NCBI GenBank assembly: GCA_038209145.1
Contig: JBBQXZ010000097.1
Span: 1-16,393, forward strand
Direction of reading: 5' to 3'
Source of the DNA: Lunatibacter sp038209145
GTDB taxonomy: Bacteria > Bacteroidota > Bacteroidia > Cytophagales > Cyclobacteriaceae
Length of the DNA: 16,393 nt
Made by a program: the position numbers and the translations under genes. This document shows, in pieces, positions 13,624-16,393 of this stretch. The notes below the pieces were generated by a model. The model was not told the origin of the DNA, ran no database searches, and saw only the letters and a program-made list of their open reading frames with translations. Every line of letters starts with the position of its first letter. Position 1 is the stretch's first letter.

Positions 13624-15729
13624 ATGAATAAACTATTTTCCACATTAACAGCGATTTTTCTTTTTTGCCAGGTTCACGCACAGGATGCTCCATTTGGTTT
13701 TAGCGAAAACTCCGTTTTATCCCAGCGTGAATTGGAAAAGCAGTTTTTGGAAGGGACTGACTTTTCACGGTTTAAAACCCACTTGCAGGCCATCAGCTCT
13801 GAGCCTCATGTGGTAGGGAGTGCTGCCAACGAACGGGTAAAAGCCTACCTGGAAAAGACGATGCAAGATGCCGGATGGGATGTTCAAACCTATCCCTATG
13901 ACGTCTACTTGCCAAAGGACCCCGGTGAATCCCATGTGGAAATCGTTACTCCCCATCGGATCCCACTTAATCAGCAGGAAGATGTCTTGGAAGAAAACCC
14001 CTATTCCAGTCATCCTGATTTGAAAAAAGGCTGGAATGCCTACTCGGGTTCCGGAGATGTGACGGCAGTAGTCGTCTATGCCAACTACGGTACCAAAGCA
14101 GATTTTGAGAAATTGGAAGCGTTGGGTGTTTCCGTGAAGGGAAAAATCGTAATAGCGCGCTATGGAGGCAATTTCAGGGGGTATAAGGCCAAATTTGCCG
14201 AGCAATATGGTGCTGTTGGGCTATTGATATACACCGATCCGGGAGACAGTGGGTATGCAAAAGGACTGGTATTCCCCGAAGGCATTTACTACAGCGAGAG
14301 TTCAATTCAAAGAGGTTCTTTGATGACGGAGGATTTTACAGGTGACCCCCTTACCCCTTTCGAACCTGCCTTGCCCTTGGATGGTAAAAAGCAGGTGAAG
14401 CGGCTAGATCCTTCCGAAACCCAATTGCCAACGATTCCGGTGACATCCATACCCTATGGATCCGCCAAAGAAATATTTGCCGAAATGAAAGGCCAACCTG
14501 TGCCAGCGGGATGGCAAGGGGGATTGCCCTTTACCTATCGCATTGAGGGTGGAGAAGCCTTGAGAGTTCGGGTGAAAGTCGAACAAAAAAGAGACTTTGT
14601 GCGGATAAACAATGTGGTGGGTACCCTGAAAGGATCGGAATTTCCGGATGAATGGATCATTCTGGGATGCCATTACGATGCCTGGTCCTTTGGTGCAACA
14701 GACCCTAACAGCGGAACTTCCATGTTGCTTGCTTTGAGCGAATCCCTGGGAAAACTCGCCCAGAAAGGCCTTAGACCAAAACGCTCCATCCTCATTGCCC
14801 ATTGGGACGGAGAAGAGCATGGGGTCATCGGATCCACAGAATGGGTAGAACAATTCCGGGAGGAATTGTCAGCAAAAGCCGTTGCTTACCTGAATTTCGA
14901 TGCCGGGGTATCCGGACAGGCCGTAAGAGGGTCTTCCTCTCCTACCCTCAAGCACCTCATGGCTGCTGCCGGAAAGGAAGTAAAGCTGCCGGATTCCGAA
15001 GAGACCATCTTCGCAAACTGGGCAGGAACCAACGAGGAACCGATCATGGGAAATCTCGGTGGTGGTTCTGATCACATCGCCTTCTACATGCACCTGGGAA
15101 TTCCCTCGCTCAGCGGTGGTGCCGGAGGGCCCACGCTTTACCACACCAACTATGACGACCTGTATTTCTATGAAAAATTTGCCGATCCTTCCTTTAAAAT
15201 GGGCGGAACCGTGGAGCAGTGGGTTGGTATCATGAGCCTTCGGCTTGCCAATGCCACCGTAATCCCGTACCAGGTAACGCGGTACCACCAAGACTTGTAC
15301 TCCCACTTTCAGGCAGCCGAAAAACAAATAAAAGGATACTCCCCTGATTTTGATGGATTTAGTCAGGTACATATTGCCTTGGAAAATCTTAAAAACAGCA
15401 GCGATCGCATGAATGAGCGCTTGCAACAAAAACTTGCTGCGAATAGCCTTTCTGTCAAACAGATAAAGGCGGTTAACCAATCCCTATTGACTTGGGAGAA
15501 GGCCTTTATCCTGAAAGAAGGCATGCCTTTTGGTCCGTGGTATAAATCACTTTACGCATCTTCCGATCCATTCAGTGGCTATGCATCTTGGGTACTTCCG
15601 GCCATCCAGTATGACATAGAAAGAAAAACGGCAGATAACTTAACTGCTTTGGATAAAACCTATGCGGCTGCCATCAACCGCTTATCGGAACAAATCAAGG
15701 AGGCTACCAATTTATTGGCCAATGAATAG
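13624..15729 (+). CDS. Exported M28-family metallopeptidase, glutamate carboxypeptidase II type
   Basis: A 701-residue exported zinc peptidase; the signal peptide ends at about VHAQ-DAPFG (residue 20). The domains are an N-terminal M28 part, a PA (protease-associated) insertion at about 140-270, the M28 catalytic core (330-545) and a TfR-like helical dimerisation domain (about 570-695). The two-zinc site is complete: His350 (GCHYDAW), Asp360 (ATDPNSGTS), catalytic Glu397 with Glu398 (HWDGEEHG), Asp426 (YLNFDAG) and His507 (LYHTNYDD). Spacing equals that of human GCPII (His377/Asp387/Glu424-425/Asp453/His553). It should remove C-terminal residues, often acidic ones, from small peptides. It starts 12 bp after the old end of the NlpC/P60 frame and overlaps the transporter gene by eight bases. 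Confidence 0.94.
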   Translation: MNKLFSTLTAIFLFCQVHAQDAPFGFSENSVLSQRELEKQFLEGTDFSRFKTHLQAISSEPHVVGSAANERVKAYLEKTMQDAGWDVQTYPYDVYLPKDPGESHVEIVTPHRIPLNQQEDVLEENPYSSHPDLKKGWNAYSGSGDVTAVVVYANYGTKADFEKLEALGVSVKGKIVIARYGGNFRGYKAKFAEQYGAVGLLIYTDPGDSGYAKGLVFPEGIYYSESSIQRGSLMTEDFTGDPLTPFEPALPLDGKKQVKRLDPSETQLPTIPVTSIPYGSAKEIFAEMKGQPVPAGWQGGLPFTYRIEGGEALRVRVKVEQKRDFVRINNVVGTLKGSEFPDEWIILGCHYDAWSFGATDPNSGTSMLLALSESLGKLAQKGLRPKRSILIAHWDGEEHGVIGSTEWVEQFREELSAKAVAYLNFDAGVSGQAVRGSSSPTLKHLMAAAGKEVKLPDSEETIFANWAGTNEEPIMGNLGGGSDHIAFYMHLGIPSLSGGAGGPTLYHTNYDDLYFYEKFADPSFKMGGTVEQWVGIMSLRLANATVIPYQVTRYHQDLYSHFQAAEKQIKGYSPDFDGFSQVHIALENLKNSSDRMNERLQQKLAANSLSVKQIKAVNQSLLTWEKAFILKEGMPFGPWYKSLYASSDPFSGYASWVLPAIQYDIERKTADNLTALDKTYAAAINRLSEQIKEATNLLANE

Positions 15730-16393
15730 GAATTTAACCAAACCCGTGTCTACTGCAGTTCCGGTATCCTCCGTTGATTCGACAGTTTATCCCATTCTAT
15801 TTACGATTAGTTTTGCCCATCTGCTCAACGATCTCGTTCAGTCGGTTCTACCAGCGGTATATCCATTATTGAAAGAGAATTATCTGCTGACATTTACACA
15901 GATAGGGTTGATTACGCTTACCTTTCAGGTTACTGCTTCCCTCTTACAACCCTTTGTTGGCCTATACACCGACAAGCGGCCACAACCTTTTTCGTTGGCA
16001 ATGGGTATGGGATTTTCCCTGATTGGATTAATCCTGTTGGCTTCAGCCGGGAGTTATGGGATTGTTCTTTTGGCTGCTGGGCTGGTGGGCATTGGATCTT
16101 CCGTGTTTCACCCGGAGTCTTCCCGGGTTGCTTATATGGCTTCCGGCGGCAGAAGAGGTCTGGCCCAGTCCATCTTTCAGATTGGCGGGAATGCCGGATC
16201 GGCTATCGGACCCCTGTTGGTAGCCCTTGTAGTGATGCCCTACGGGCAGGGGAATATCCGCTGGTTTGCATTGGCCACTTTGTTGGCAATCTTTGCCTTA
16301 GTGAAAGTCGGGGCTTGGTACAAAAACTACTTGGCCGTCGAATCCAAGGACAAATCTGCCAAGAAACCACTCACTGCTCGCAACTTGAGTAAC
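15722..16393 (+). CDS. MFS transporter of the fosmidomycin-resistance (Fsr) type, partial
   Basis: The first 224 codons are present and the frame is open to the right edge, so the gene continues beyond the window. The protein begins MNRNLTKPVS and has about six membrane segments in view. Blocks typical of the Fsr group are FAHLLNDLVQSVLPAVYPLL, QIGLITLTFQVTASLLQP, the loop VGLYTDKRPQPFSLAMGMGF (the motif A position), GIGSSVFHPESSRVAYMASG and GLAQSIFQIGGNAGSAIGPL. These proteins export small compounds such as fosmidomycin by proton antiport; the natural substrate here is unknown. The ATG lies inside the last codons of the M28 gene, with an eight-base overlap, so the two are almost certainly co-transcribed and perhaps translationally coupled. 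Transport of peptidase products or of a toxic analogue is a guess. Confidence 0.92.
   Translation, partial: MNRNLTKPVSTAVPVSSVDSTVYPILFTISFAHLLNDLVQSVLPAVYPLLKENYLLTFTQIGLITLTFQVTASLLQPFVGLYTDKRPQPFSLAMGMGFSLIGLILLASAGSYGIVLLAAGLVGIGSSVFHPESSRVAYMASGGRRGLAQSIFQIGGNAGSAIGPLLVALVVMPYGQGNIRWFALATLLAIFALVKVGAWYKNYLAVESKDKSAKKPLTARNLSN

Noticed and set aside
14869..15480. Minus-strand frame of 203 codons
   Set aside because: It is antisense to the M28 peptidase, whose catalytic residues and domains are complete; no independent protein feature is visible.
1..16393. CRISPR arrays, tRNA or rRNA genes, toxin-antitoxin or defence genes
   Set aside because: I looked for regular spaced repeats, cloverleaf-like segments and typical protein motifs of these systems and saw none.

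Overview
The window looks like a piece of a Bacteroidota chromosome, probably a Cytophagales-type marine or soil bacterium. The clues are secretory signal peptides that end in Ala-Gln (four of the exported enzymes), start codons mostly without a strong Shine-Dalgarno sequence, several TAnnTTTG-type promoter elements, and protein families common in that phylum. No rRNA, tRNA or CRISPR array was seen.

Left part (1-3035): mobile DNA. The C-terminal end of an IS4-like transposase enters from the left edge and ends in a strong hairpin. It is followed by a complete IS1634-family transposase with imperfect terminal inverted repeats. A roughly 750-bp stretch without a convincing gene comes next; it is AT-rich except for a G-rich, hairpin-rich island near 2720-2840.

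Middle part (3036-7620): mostly cytoplasmic genes. On the minus strand is a roughly 556-residue protein of unknown function whose C-terminal half carries an EMEGA motif like that of nucleoside phosphorylases and nucleosidases. Divergent to it are a possible small membrane protein and a TetR-family regulator. The regulator converges on msrA, with a shared hairpin over both stop codons. msrA overlaps a small DUF3253-type gene, which overlaps the tail of a decayed radical-SAM gene of the PA0069/Rv2578c kind (frameshift, in-frame stop, missing N-terminus). A small SAM-dependent methyltransferase lies upstream on the same strand.

Right part (7879-16393): a plus-strand block of exported hydrolases. 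Three amidohydrolase-like proteins come first; the first two overlap in an ATGA and the third follows after 55 bp. Only the middle one keeps the metal-binding histidines; the outer two have lost them. After a likely promoter with a leader hairpin comes a lipoprotein NlpC/P60 cell-wall peptidase that is cut by an in-frame TGA 42 codons before the end of its homologous reading frame. Then come an M28 metallopeptidase of the glutamate carboxypeptidase II type and an MFS transporter resembling fosmidomycin-resistance proteins, which runs off the right edge. The products suggest breakdown of peptides or modified peptides at the cell envelope plus transport, but the substrates are not visible from sequence.

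No clearly new defence or mobile system was found. The most notable points are the active/inactive amidohydrolase trio, the interrupted NlpC/P60 gene, the EMEGA-motif protein and the hairpin island.
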